From Microbaculum marinisediminis (lineage in GTDB: Bacteria > Pseudomonadota > Alphaproteobacteria > Rhizobiales > Tepidamorphaceae): a stretch of DNA of 64,000 bases. Each line of letters opens with the position of its first letter. Position 1 is the first letter of the stretch. The DNA is taken from positions 186,001 through 250,000 of the forward strand of contig NZ_JALIDZ010000004.1 in NCBI RefSeq assembly GCF_025397915.1, in the 5' to 3' direction. A program made the translations under genes and the position numbers. Under the pieces are notes generated by a model that was not told the DNA's origin, made no database searches, and saw only the letters and a program-made list of their open reading frames with translations. Below are positions 1-8,229 of the stretch, in pieces.

Positions 1-74
1 GACCCGTTCGGTGACAGCCGCCGCCGCAGCCGCCGCACGGCGGTCCGAAACGGGACGGCTGACGGGGGTGTCGT

Positions 75-78
<4 letters not shown>
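1..78 (-). CDS. possible 5' end of PhoH-family ATPase gene (partial)
   Basis: On the minus strand a TTG codon overlaps the miaB stop (TTGA) and opens a frame that stays open to the window edge, beginning MNDTPVSRP and then alanine-rich. In many alphaproteobacteria phoH follows miaB on the same strand, often with overlapping stop and start. Only about 26 codons are present and none carries a diagnostic motif, so the PhoH identity rests on gene order alone. It could equally be an untranslated spacer. Confidence 0.28.
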
Positions 79-1502
<1,424 letters not shown>

Positions 1503-1629
1503 GGGTTAAGTGGAGCGCCTGTCGGTCAATTCCGCCAATGTTTTCCGCTGTTTGCCGGTCACACCGCGCATCCTGGCACGGTCGTTTCGCGGGGTTCCCG
1601 TCTCATATAAGCGGTTTTCGCCCGTTTCC

Positions 1630-2469
1630 CTAGCCTGTTTCGGCGGCGACGGGAAGCGGGGCCTTTCTTCTCGACGATACGTCGCGGCCGGCCAGCAGGG
1701 CCGTCGCCATGCCGCGCACGGTGTGTTCCGCGCGCCCGGCCACCGCCTTGCGCTCGGCCGCGCAGGTGAGCGGGATCGGCTCTCCGAAGGCGACGGTGAC
1801 GTCGATCGCGCCGGATTTCAGCAGCCGCCACAGGTGCGGGGCAAGCTCGATATCGCCGTGCCAGGCAACCACCGGGCGATGCTGGTGCCCCATCGGCAGG
1901 CCGTTCAGGTGGGTATAGGCGACCGCCACCGGCTGCACGTAGATCGCCGGCGTCTCGCCATCGTCGCTGGCCAGCTCGTGCGCCGCGCCCAGCAGCGCCG
2001 AACGGAACGGCAGAACACGGTTGCCGTCGCTGGACGTGCCCTCGGCGAACAGCACCATGACGTCGCCGTCGGCGAGGCGGCTGCCGATGGCATTGTTGAC
2101 ATGATGGGTATGGGCGCGGCGGTTGCGGTCGACGAAAACCGTGCGCTGCAGCCTGGCGAGCCAGCCGAACACGGGCCAGCCCGCAACCTCGCTCTTAGCG
2201 ATGAAGGAAAGCGGCGCGATCGAGCCGAACACGGAGATGTCGAGCCAGGACACGTGGTTGGCGGCGACAAGCAGCGGCCGCTGCTCCGACAGGGCACCCT
2301 CCTGGCGGACGCGCACGCCTAGCAGGAAACAGACGAGGCGGTGATAGGCCACCGGCACCCTGCGCGCCGCGCCGGACTTCAGCGCGACCAGCACGAACTG
2401 GATCAGCATCAGCGGCGGCGTCACGACCGCGAGCACGAGGAGAATGAAGATGGCGCGCACCGTTCCCAT
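1630..2469 (-). CDS. 1-acyl-glycerol-3-phosphate / lyso-ornithine-lipid O-acyltransferase (PlsC/OlsA family)
   Basis: Membrane-associated acyltransferase of 279 residues. The family motifs are present in order: the NHxxxxD catalytic motif as NHVSWLD (about residue 70), FVDRNRR (about 112) and FAEGTSS (about 140). An N-terminal hydrophobic segment (residues 5-30) anchors it. PlsC makes phosphatidic acid; its paralogue OlsA acylates lyso-ornithine lipid. In Sinorhizobium meliloti the gene beside miaB is, as I recall, olsA, and this window also carries an olsB-type gene at 21244-22197, so OlsA is a real possibility. Sequence motifs alone cannot separate the two. It lies 8 bases after mur on the same strand. 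Confidence 0.85.
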   Translation of the reverse strand: MGTVRAIFILLVLAVVTPPLMLIQFVLVALKSGAARRVPVAYHRLVCFLLGVRVRQEGALSEQRPLLVAANHVSWLDISVFGSIAPLSFIAKSEVAGWPVFGWLARLQRTVFVDRNRRAHTHHVNNAIGSRLADGDVMVLFAEGTSSDGNRVLPFRSALLGAAHELASDDGETPAIYVQPVAVAYTHLNGLPMGHQHRPVVAWHGDIELAPHLWRLLKSGAIDVTVAFGEPIPLTCAAERKAVAGRAEHTVRGMATALLAGRDVSSRRKAPLPVAAETG

Positions 2470-2477
2470 GACAGGAC

Positions 2478-2906
2478 TCAGCTGTCCTTGTCGCTGAGCG
2501 GCACGCCGTAAAGCTCGAGCTTGTGGTCGACGAGGCGGAAGCCGTACTTGCGGGCGATCGCCTCCTGCAGGCGCTCGATCTCCTCGTCGCGGAACTCGAT
2601 CACCTTGCCGGTCTTCAGGTCGATCAGGTGATCGTGGTGCTCGTCGGGCACCTGTTCGTAGCGCGAGCGGCCATCGCCGAAATCGTGGCGGGCCAGGATG
2701 CCGGCGTCCTCGAACAGCTTGACGGTTCGATAGACCGTGGAGATCGAGATCCTCGGGTCGATGGCGGAGGCGCGCTTATAGAGTTCCTCCACGTCGGGAT
2801 GGTCGGCGGACTGCGACAGTACGCGCGCGATGACGCGGCGCTGCTCGGTCATCCGCATGCCGCGCGCCTGGCACTGATCCTCGATGAGATTGGACTCGTC
2901 CGCCAT
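2478..2906 (-). CDS. mur: Fur-family metal-responsive regulator (Mur/Fur)
   Basis: Dimeric metal-dependent repressor of 142 residues. The winged helix includes RMTEQRRVIARVL and SISTVYRTVKLFEDAGI; the metal-binding segment is HHDHLIDLKTGKVIEF. The protein ends in HKLELYGVPL, as in rhizobial Mur, which senses Mn2+ rather than Fe2+; the histidine-rich tail of classical Fur is absent. The frame is open up to 2957, but I place the start at 2906 (MADESNL) because known Mur proteins begin about 15 residues before RMTEQRR and because the longer form would overlap rimI. Which metal it senses cannot be read from sequence. Confidence 0.9.
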   Translation of the reverse strand: MADESNLIEDQCQARGMRMTEQRRVIARVLSQSADHPDVEELYKRASAIDPRISISTVYRTVKLFEDAGILARHDFGDGRSRYEQVPDEHHDHLIDLKTGKVIEFRDEEIERLQEAIARKYGFRLVDHKLELYGVPLSDKDS

Positions 2907-2937
2907 ATGTCTCGCAATCCCGCCCAATGACATCATC

Positions 2938-3411
2938 CTAGGTAGCGTGCCGGCCATCGTCCAGCGCCGGGCCCTTGCGCATCGTCAGCGCGTCCTGAGA
3001 TCCGCCCGGGCGCCGGTAATATCCGCGTCGGCGCCCGATCTCAACGAACCCGGCGGCGCAATACAGCGAAATCGCCGCCGCGTTGTCGGTGGCGACCTCC
3101 AGAAACGTGGCTTTCGCGCCGCGCCGGGCCACGTCTTCGAGACCGCTGTCGAGCAGCCGCCGGCCGATGCCGCGGCCGCGCGCGGCTTCGGCGACGATGA
3201 CCGTCAGCACCTCGGCTTCGTCGGCGACGACCCGCAGCAGAATCGCGCCGATCAGCGCATTTTCGACCGCGCCGAGACCGATGACGAGCGGATCGGCCAG
3301 GAATTTGGCCCAATCCGCCTCGTTCCAGGGTTCCGGCATCACCGCGTGCAGACTGGCCGCGGCCGCCGCGTCGGCTGGCTCCAGGCGGCGAATCGAGACG
3401 CCGGCCGTCAT
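2938..3411 (-). CDS. rimI: ribosomal-protein-alanine N-acetyltransferase RimI
   Basis: GNAT acetyltransferase of 157 residues, in the RimI family that acetylates the N-terminal alanine of ribosomal protein S18. The acetyl-CoA pyrophosphate loop is visible as RGRGIGRRLL (about residues 79-88), followed by FLEVATDNAAAISLY and GFVEIGRRRGYY, both typical of RimI. Its ATG overlaps the tsaB stop by four bases, a conserved tsaB-rimI coupling. The 3' end lies 31 bases before the preferred mur start. Confidence 0.92.
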   Translation of the reverse strand: MTAGVSIRRLEPADAAAAASLHAVMPEPWNEADWAKFLADPLVIGLGAVENALIGAILLRVVADEAEVLTVIVAEAARGRGIGRRLLDSGLEDVARRGAKATFLEVATDNAAAISLYCAAGFVEIGRRRGYYRRPGGSQDALTMRKGPALDDGRHAT

Positions 3412-4088
3412 CGCCGGTCGATCGCGGCGTGCGCCTGCGGCTTGGCGTCGGGGGCACGCAGATACAGCGGCCTGACCGGGCCCTCCGGCGCTCTTTCGCT
3501 GGCGATCCGGGCGATTTCGAGGGGATCGGGGGCCGAATCGGTGCCGAGCACCCGCGCCTCCCGTCCCGCCGCCCGCGCCGCGTCCGCGACCATCTCCGCG
3601 GCCGAGCCGACTACGGCCATCCCGGCGGCCGTCCCGGCGTCGGCCAGCCCGTCGATTAGGTCGTCCAGGCGTCGGATCTGCGGTCGGCTCGTCGGCTCGC
3701 CCTCGGCCGAAAAGGTCTGGGCGTAGATTTCGTCGCGGCGGGCATCCATGGCGACCAGCATCGCCACCGCCTCGCGGCGGCGCGCGGTCGCCGCCAGCGC
3801 CTCCAGCGTCGTCACGCCGACGGCGGGCCGGCCGGTGGCAAGCGCGAGCCCGCGCACCGCTGCCACGCCGACGCGGACGCCGGTGAAGGTGCCCGGACCG
3901 ACCGTCACCGCGAACCGGTCGATGGCGCCGTAGCCGATACCGGCCTCGGCGAGCGCATCGGCGAGCATCGGCATCAGCGCCTCGGCGTGGCCGCGCGGCA
4001 TCGGCTCGCAGCGCACGACGGCGCGATCGCCCAGAAGGATGGCGACCGAGCAGGCCGACAGCGCCGTATCGACGGCAAGGATGTTCAT
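3408..4088 (-). CDS. tsaB: tRNA threonylcarbamoyladenosine biosynthesis protein TsaB
   Basis: Non-catalytic ASKHA-fold partner of TsaD in forming t6A37 on ANN-decoding tRNAs. The 226-residue protein begins MNILAVDTALSACSVAI, the family's phosphate-1-like segment, and holds the conserved VGPGTFTGVRVG (about residues 63-74). Length is normal. It heads a minus-strand run translationally coupled to rimI. About 140 bases separate it from the Nfu gene, leaving room for a promoter. Confidence 0.93.
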   Translation of the reverse strand: MNILAVDTALSACSVAILLGDRAVVRCEPMPRGHAEALMPMLADALAEAGIGYGAIDRFAVTVGPGTFTGVRVGVAAVRGLALATGRPAVGVTTLEALAATARRREAVAMLVAMDARRDEIYAQTFSAEGEPTSRPQIRRLDDLIDGLADAGTAAGMAVVGSAAEMVADAARAAGREARVLGTDSAPDPLEIARIASERAPEGPVRPLYLRAPDAKPQAHAAIDRR

Positions 4089-4230
4089 GGCGTCACGAGC
4101 GGGACCGCGGGCGTTCGTTCATTCGACGCGATGCGGTCTAGTCGGCTTTCGGCCCGGAGAAAACCCCGGGCGGGCGCAAAACCGGTGGGAACGGCCCCTG
4201 CGGGTCCGGCGGCCCCTCGGATCAGCCCGG

Positions 4231-4791
4231 TCAGATCGGGCGGACTTCCTGGACGTCGGGCACGAAATGGCGCAGCAGGTTCTCGATGCCGTGCTTGAGC
4301 GTCGCCGTCGAGCTGGGGCAGCCGGAGCAGGCGCCGCGCATGTGCAGGAACACCACGCCGTCGCGATAGCCCTGGAAGATGATGTCGCCGCCGTCGGAGG
4401 CCACCGCCGGGCGCACGCGCGTCTCGATCAGCTCCTTGATGGTGGCGACGGTTGGCGCGTCGGCCTCGTCGAAGAATTCCTCGTCCGCCTCGCCGGTGTC
4501 GGCGCCGTCACCGGCGAACAGCGGCGCGCCGGACATGAAATGCTCCATGATCGCGCCGAGAATCGCGGGCTTGAGATGCTGCCATTCGCCGTCGTCCTTG
4601 GTGACGGCGATGAAATCCGCCCCGTAGAAGACGCCGCTGATGCCGTCGATCTCGAACAGGCGCTGGGCCAGCGGCGAGCAGACGGCGTCCTCGGCCGTGC
4701 GGATGTCGCGCGTGTCGCCGGGCAGGACGGGCCGTCCGGGAATGAACTTCAGCGTGGCGGGATTGGGCGTGGCTTCGGTCTGGATGAACAT
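4231..4791 (-). CDS. NifU-family Fe-S cluster scaffold/carrier protein (Nfu)
   Basis: The 186-residue protein has an N-terminal Nfu_N domain (FIQTEATPNPATLKFIPG at the start) and a C-terminal NifU-like domain whose CxxC ligand pair is seen in GACSGCPSS at about residues 158-161. This two-domain form is the mitochondrial/alphaproteobacterial Nfu type that passes [4Fe-4S] clusters to apoproteins. An acidic linker (about residues 95-112) separates the domains. It is flanked by spacers of 142 bases (toward tsaB) and 190 bases (toward usp), so it is probably transcribed alone. Confidence 0.92.
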   Translation of the reverse strand: MFIQTEATPNPATLKFIPGRPVLPGDTRDIRTAEDAVCSPLAQRLFEIDGISGVFYGADFIAVTKDDGEWQHLKPAILGAIMEHFMSGAPLFAGDGADTGEADEEFFDEADAPTVATIKELIETRVRPAVASDGGDIIFQGYRDGVVFLHMRGACSGCPSSTATLKHGIENLLRHFVPDVQEVRPI

Positions 4792-4981
4792 CGACGATCC
4801 TCTTCAGCGCGCTGGCTGTCGGGAAAACGGGAAAACGTGTCTTGCGCCCGAATATAGGGTCGCGACGCCCCGCTCCCAGTGGCGCTCCCTGTAGAAACTT
4901 AGAAATATTCTATCATGGCTGCGCGAACAGGCAACGCGCGAATCGCGCGCCTGCGGGCCAAATCGGGCCGGGCCAGGCCTG

Positions 4982-5485
4982 TCAGGACACCGCCTGAATT
5001 TCCTCGTCCGACAGCGAGCCGGGAACGATCGTGATCGGTATGGGGAAGGTCGCCGCCGCCTTGGTGGCGATGGAGGAGACCAGCGGGCCGGGGCCCTCCT
5101 TGCCGGTCGCCGCGGCCAGAACCAGGATCGAGACGTCGGCGTCCTCGTCGATCAGATTCACCACCTCGTCGGCGCGATTGCCCTCGCGAATCACCATTTC
5201 GGGCTCGACCTCGGCCCATTTGCGGGCTTTTTCCGCGAATTCACCCAGCACCCGGCGCGCCTCGTCCTGGGCTTCGGCGCGCATGATGTTCTCGACGCCG
5301 AGCCAGTGCTGGAAATCGCCCGGCGCGAGCACATAGAGCATCAGCAGCTTGCCCCCGGTGTTCTGGGCGCGGCGGCTGGCGTAATAGACGGCCCGGTCGC
5401 ACTCGGGCGAGTCGTCGATGATGACGAGGAACTTGCGCCGATGGCCGGGCTCCCCGCTGCGTCGTTTGCTGTTCATGACCGGCAT
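4982..5485 (-). CDS. universal stress protein, UspA family
   Basis: A single Usp domain of 167 residues. The N-terminal strand FLVIIDDSPECDRAVYYA carries the Asp typical of nucleotide-binding Usp folds, and the C-terminal part holds LVLAAATGKEGPGPLVSS in the ATP-loop position. Its client is unknown. The frame is open to 5614, but the preferred starts are the ATGs at 5485 (MPVMNSKRR) or 5476; upstream residues look like translated promoter DNA. The 5' third and upstream region recur in decayed form at 6844-6964, on the far side of the next gene. The gene is divergent from the sugar dehydrogenase at 5620. Confidence 0.88.
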   Translation of the reverse strand: MPVMNSKRRSGEPGHRRKFLVIIDDSPECDRAVYYASRRAQNTGGKLLMLYVLAPGDFQHWLGVENIMRAEAQDEARRVLGEFAEKARKWAEVEPEMVIREGNRADEVVNLIDEDADVSILVLAAATGKEGPGPLVSSIATKAAATFPIPITIVPGSLSDEEIQAVS

Positions 5486-5619
5486 GCTGCCACCTGCCAT
5501 CCGGCCCGGCAAGCCGGCATTGTATTCGCCGTTTCGTGACTCTGGGGCAGGTTTTCCCCATTCTGGCCGGATTTCCGGGATCACCTCGAGACGCGGCAAA
5601 CCACAGGGGACCAACGCCG

Positions 5620-6819
5620 ATGCGCGGCGAATCGACGCTCCCGGAACGCTCTCGTCCGTCCCGCCTGTCCGAATCGGCGGTGGCGCTCCTGTTCGCGGCC
5701 CTGCTCGGCGCGGGCGGCGCGCCGGCGGCCGCGCAGACCCTCAAGGCCGTGCCGGTCGGGGCCTTCGACGCCCCCGTCCACGTGGCCGTCGCGCCGGGCT
5801 ACCGGAAGCTCGTCTTCGTCGTAGAGCGGGCCGGGCGCATACGGGTGCTGCGCAACGGGCAGACGCTGGCCAGGCCCTTCCTCGATATCCGCAAGCACGT
5901 GTTCGGGCCTCCCGACTCGGGCGCCGGTGGCGAACAGGGCCTGCTGTCGGTGGCGTTTCCGGCGTCCTACCGCAATTCCCGGCGCTTCTACGTCGCCTAC
6001 ACCAACGGGAAGGGCGACCTCGTGGTCGCCGAGTTCCGGCGCAAGAAGAAGCGGGCGGTCCGGGCTTCGCGCAAGTCGCGCCGGGTGGTGCTGCGGGTGC
6101 CACATCGCGACGCGCGCAACCACAATGGCGGCCAGCTTCAGTTCGGCCCAGACGGCCGCCTGTATATCGCCACCGGCGACGGCGGCGGCGGCGGCGACGG
6201 ATTCGACAACGCCCGCAAGCTCGACCGGCTGCTCGGCAAGATCCTGCGCATCAACCCGCGGCAGACGCGGACGGGCGCCTACCGGATCCCGAAATCGAAT
6301 CCCTTCGTCGGCACGCCGGGCCGGGACGAAATCTTCGCCTACGGGCTGCGCAATCCGTGGCGGTTCGCCTTCGACGGCAACCGGCTGCTGATCGGCGATG
6401 TCGGCCAGGGCGCGTGGGAGGAGGTGAACATCCTCACGCTCGCAGAGGCCCGCGGGGCGAATTTCGGCTGGCCGCAATACGAGGGCAACGCGGTTTACGA
6501 CAACGATCGCCCGGGCCCCGACACGCCGACCTTCCCGGTCTTCGTCTACGACCATTCCGGCGGGCGCTGCTCGATCACGGGCGGCCATATCGTGCGCGAT
6601 CCGGCGATCCCGGCGATGACCGGGCGCTATGTCTACGGCGATTTCTGCTCTGGCGAGGTGCGCAGCATCGCCGCCGACGGCACCGACGACCAGCCGACCG
6701 GGATCGGCCTTCCCGGCCTCAGCAGTTTCGGGCTCGGCGTCGACGGCCAGATCTACGCCGCGCAACTGGGCGGCACGGTTTCCCGGATCGCGGCGGCCAC
6801 CGCGTCCGCCCCGCGCTGA
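5620..6819 (+). CDS. secreted PQQ-dependent sugar (glucose/sorbosone) dehydrogenase-like beta-propeller
   Basis: Protein of 399 residues with a signal peptide (ALLFAALLGAGGAPAAAQ, cleavage near AAAQ-T). It matches the GSDH family: GEQGLLSVAFP, NHNGGQLQFGPDGRLYIATGDGG with the catalytic-type His-Asn, and YGLRNPWRFAFD with the conserved Arg-Asn-Pro. Such periplasmic enzymes oxidise aldoses with PQQ as cofactor, although many homologues have no known substrate. The ATG at 5620 follows AGGGGA at a good distance. The start overlaps the promoter region of the divergent usp gene. A partial usp duplicate lies immediately downstream. Confidence 0.87.
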   Translation: MRGESTLPERSRPSRLSESAVALLFAALLGAGGAPAAAQTLKAVPVGAFDAPVHVAVAPGYRKLVFVVERAGRIRVLRNGQTLARPFLDIRKHVFGPPDSGAGGEQGLLSVAFPASYRNSRRFYVAYTNGKGDLVVAEFRRKKKRAVRASRKSRRVVLRVPHRDARNHNGGQLQFGPDGRLYIATGDGGGGGDGFDNARKLDRLLGKILRINPRQTRTGAYRIPKSNPFVGTPGRDEIFAYGLRNPWRFAFDGNRLLIGDVGQGAWEEVNILTLAEARGANFGWPQYEGNAVYDNDRPGPDTPTFPVFVYDHSGGRCSITGGHIVRDPAIPAMTGRYVYGDFCSGEVRSIAADGTDDQPTGIGLPGLSSFGLGVDGQIYAAQLGGTVSRIAAATASAPR

Positions 6820-6843
6820 GCGATTGGAGCTGATTGATTGGCT

Positions 6844-6964
6844 CGAGGACATAGAGCATCAGCAGCTTGCCCCCGGTGTTTTGGGCGCGGCTGCCATCTG
6901 GTCCGGTAATCCGGCATTGTATTGGCTGTTTCGTGACTCTGGGGCAGGCTCCCGCATTCAGGCC
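6844..6964 (-). pseudogene. decayed partial copy of the usp 5' region
   Basis: On the plus strand the sequence from CGAGGACATAGAGCATCAG to about 6964 matches 5326-5373 of usp and then jumps to match 5494-5568, the region upstream of the usp start. It equals the usp 5' end with about 120 bases removed, including the start codon and roughly the first 35 codons. On the minus strand it still encodes QNTGGKLLMLYVL before the match ends. No gene can be expressed from it. The conserved spacer suggests that a whole usp promoter plus 5' gene was once duplicated around the sugar-dehydrogenase gene. Confidence 0.8.
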
Positions 6965-7030
6965 AGCACTTATAACTTTTGCGCCCACGCCAGTACGGAA
7001 TGCTGATCTCACCTAGCGTTATTTCCATCG

Positions 7031-7045
7031 GAACATATCGGGAAC
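7031..7045 (+). promoter_or_regulatory. putative LexA (SOS) box, GAAC-N7-GAAC
   Basis: The sequence GAACATATCGGGAAC matches the alphaproteobacterial LexA operator, a direct repeat of GAAC with a 7-base gap; the following AAAG also fits A-rich extended forms. It lies 138 bases before the Bro-N start and just upstream of a possible promoter (TTGGAT at 7051 and TATGGT at 7075, 18 apart). An exact core match can occur by chance about once in a window of this size and composition, so position is the main support. Confidence 0.5.
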
Positions 7046-7125
7046 AAAGATTGGATTCCTCGGAAAGAATCGCTTATGGTGTGCAGCTTACGGCTTACAA
7101 CCTTCAAACAACAGGAGAACGGGGC

Positions 7126-7194
7126 ATGACCAGGACAGGCCTAGCGAGATCAAGGGGATCAACAAGAGATGCAGTACGCATTACAGGTGTTTGA
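7126..7194 (+). CDS. possible 22-residue leader peptide upstream of the Bro-N gene
   Basis: An ATG at 7126 with a strong ribosome-binding site (AGGAG at 7113-7117, 8 bases upstream) opens a 22-codon frame, MTRTGLARSRGSTRDAVRIT then GV. The frame ends inside the Bro-N gene, overlapping its start at 7169 by 26 bases in another phase. The peptide is Arg-rich and resembles nothing I know. It may be a translational-coupling leader, since the Bro-N start itself has only a weak Shine-Dalgarno sequence, or the leftover start of a deleted gene. Confidence 0.35.
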   Translation: MTRTGLARSRGSTRDAVRITGV

Positions 7195-7978
7195 GTACGA
7201 AAATCTCGACGAGTTCAGGATTTACGACGTCAACGGAGAGCCGTGGTTCGTTCTTATTGATGTTTGCCGAGCGCTTGATATCAAGAACTCCAGAGACGCA
7301 GCTTCTAGACTGGATGATGACGAAAAAGGGGTTACTCAGACTGCCCCCCCTGAGGGTCGCAAGAACGTCAGGATAATCAACGAATCCGGCCTTTACTCGT
7401 TGATTCTGAGGTCAGACAAGCCGGAAGCCAAACGCTTCAAAAAGTGGATAACGTCCGAAGTCTTGCCGAGCATCCGCAGAACTGGCGGATATCAGCTGCG
7501 GCCGAATACCCCTTCCTTTATTCGGCGCTATAACGCCAATTGGGACCGAGTGGATATTGGGTATTTCTCGGTTATCTCAGAGCTGGCAATCCGGGTCTGG
7601 GGCAGGTTGGAACAGGTAGGTCACGTCATGGCAGATAAAGCGCCTGATGGGACCGAGATAAGACCGGATGTGTCGGTCGGAAAGCTTTTCGCAGACTGGC
7701 TGCGGGACGAACATCCTGATCACGCCTATAACTTTTCCTATTACAGGCATTGGACGCCGGAAGGCGAATTCGAAGCCCGACAGTATCCGAACGAGATCTG
7801 GCCCATGTTCGTGCATTACGTTGATACTGTTTGGATACCAGAACACGCTGAACGCTATTTCGGAGCCCGCGATGTAGCGGCGCTGCCGCATCTCCCAAAA
7901 TTACTGCCAGCCCCGGATAAGCCAAAACCGGGAATGATGAGAGCCAGGACGGTGCGCAGATTGAGACCTACCGCATAG
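7169..7978 (+). CDS. Bro-N domain protein, phage antirepressor-like
   Basis: Protein of 269 residues. Residues 1-105 form a Bro-N domain, recognisable from FRIYDVNGEPWFVLIDVCRA, the ASRLDDDEKG loop, IINESGLYSLILRS and EAKRFKKWITSEVLPSIRRT. Bro-N domains bind DNA and are typical of phage antirepressors. The C-terminal half (about 110-269) is not a domain I recognise; it holds HWTPEGEFEARQYPNEIWPMF and a proline/arginine-rich tail. Base composition is far less GC-rich than the neighbours. A LexA-like box lies upstream. A T-rich run (7980-7991) after a small inverted repeat (CCTA/TAGG) at the stop codon may terminate transcription. Alternative role: toxin-antitoxin or plasmid regulator. Confidence 0.8.
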   Translation: MQYALQVFEYENLDEFRIYDVNGEPWFVLIDVCRALDIKNSRDAASRLDDDEKGVTQTAPPEGRKNVRIINESGLYSLILRSDKPEAKRFKKWITSEVLPSIRRTGGYQLRPNTPSFIRRYNANWDRVDIGYFSVISELAIRVWGRLEQVGHVMADKAPDGTEIRPDVSVGKLFADWLRDEHPDHAYNFSYYRHWTPEGEFEARQYPNEIWPMFVHYVDTVWIPEHAERYFGARDVAALPHLPKLLPAPDKPKPGMMRARTVRRLRPTA

Positions 7979-8140
7979 GCTTTTTCTTTTTCGGATTTGC
8001 GCTTCCGTGGTTCGGCCTTGCGGATCCGCGGGAGCGCAGTCTACGAAATCGACTGGCCTAAGCAGCGTCAAAACCGCCGGTTCCGGTCAGTCCGTATTTT
8101 CTATCGATCGCGTAGACTGTTCGTAAACACATCTACTGTA

Positions 8141-8155
8141 CTGACGCGGCGTCAG
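8141..8155. repeat. 15-base inverted repeat CTGACGC-G-GCGTCAG
   Basis: A perfect 7-1-7 palindrome 75 bases upstream of the start of the secreted propeller protein at 8230, near the right edge of the low-GC insert. Size and symmetry fit a dimeric regulator's operator. No cognate regulator is adjacent except the Bro-N gene. Confidence 0.4.
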
Positions 8156-8229
8156 ATCGGCATCGATTCCGTATGTCTTGCGTATTGCCGTTTTGGCTTT
8201 CGACAAAACGACACGCGCGGACAGTATCG

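Larger units (their letters stand above)
6965..8140. mobile_element. low-GC insert, probable prophage or island remnant
   Basis: Base composition falls abruptly right after the usp remnant and recovers before the next secreted protein; bases 7021-7080, for example, contain 25 G+C in 60, against roughly two thirds elsewhere. The only convincing gene inside is a Bro-N protein of phage type. I see no integrase, transposase, tRNA target or clear flanking direct repeat, so the edges are approximate and the mobile origin is inferred from composition and gene content. Confidence 0.5.

Noticed and set aside
5486-5614. N-terminal extension of the universal stress protein to 5614.
   Set aside because: The extra residues are not Usp-like, and the same DNA recurs without a start codon in the remnant copy, as expected for promoter sequence.
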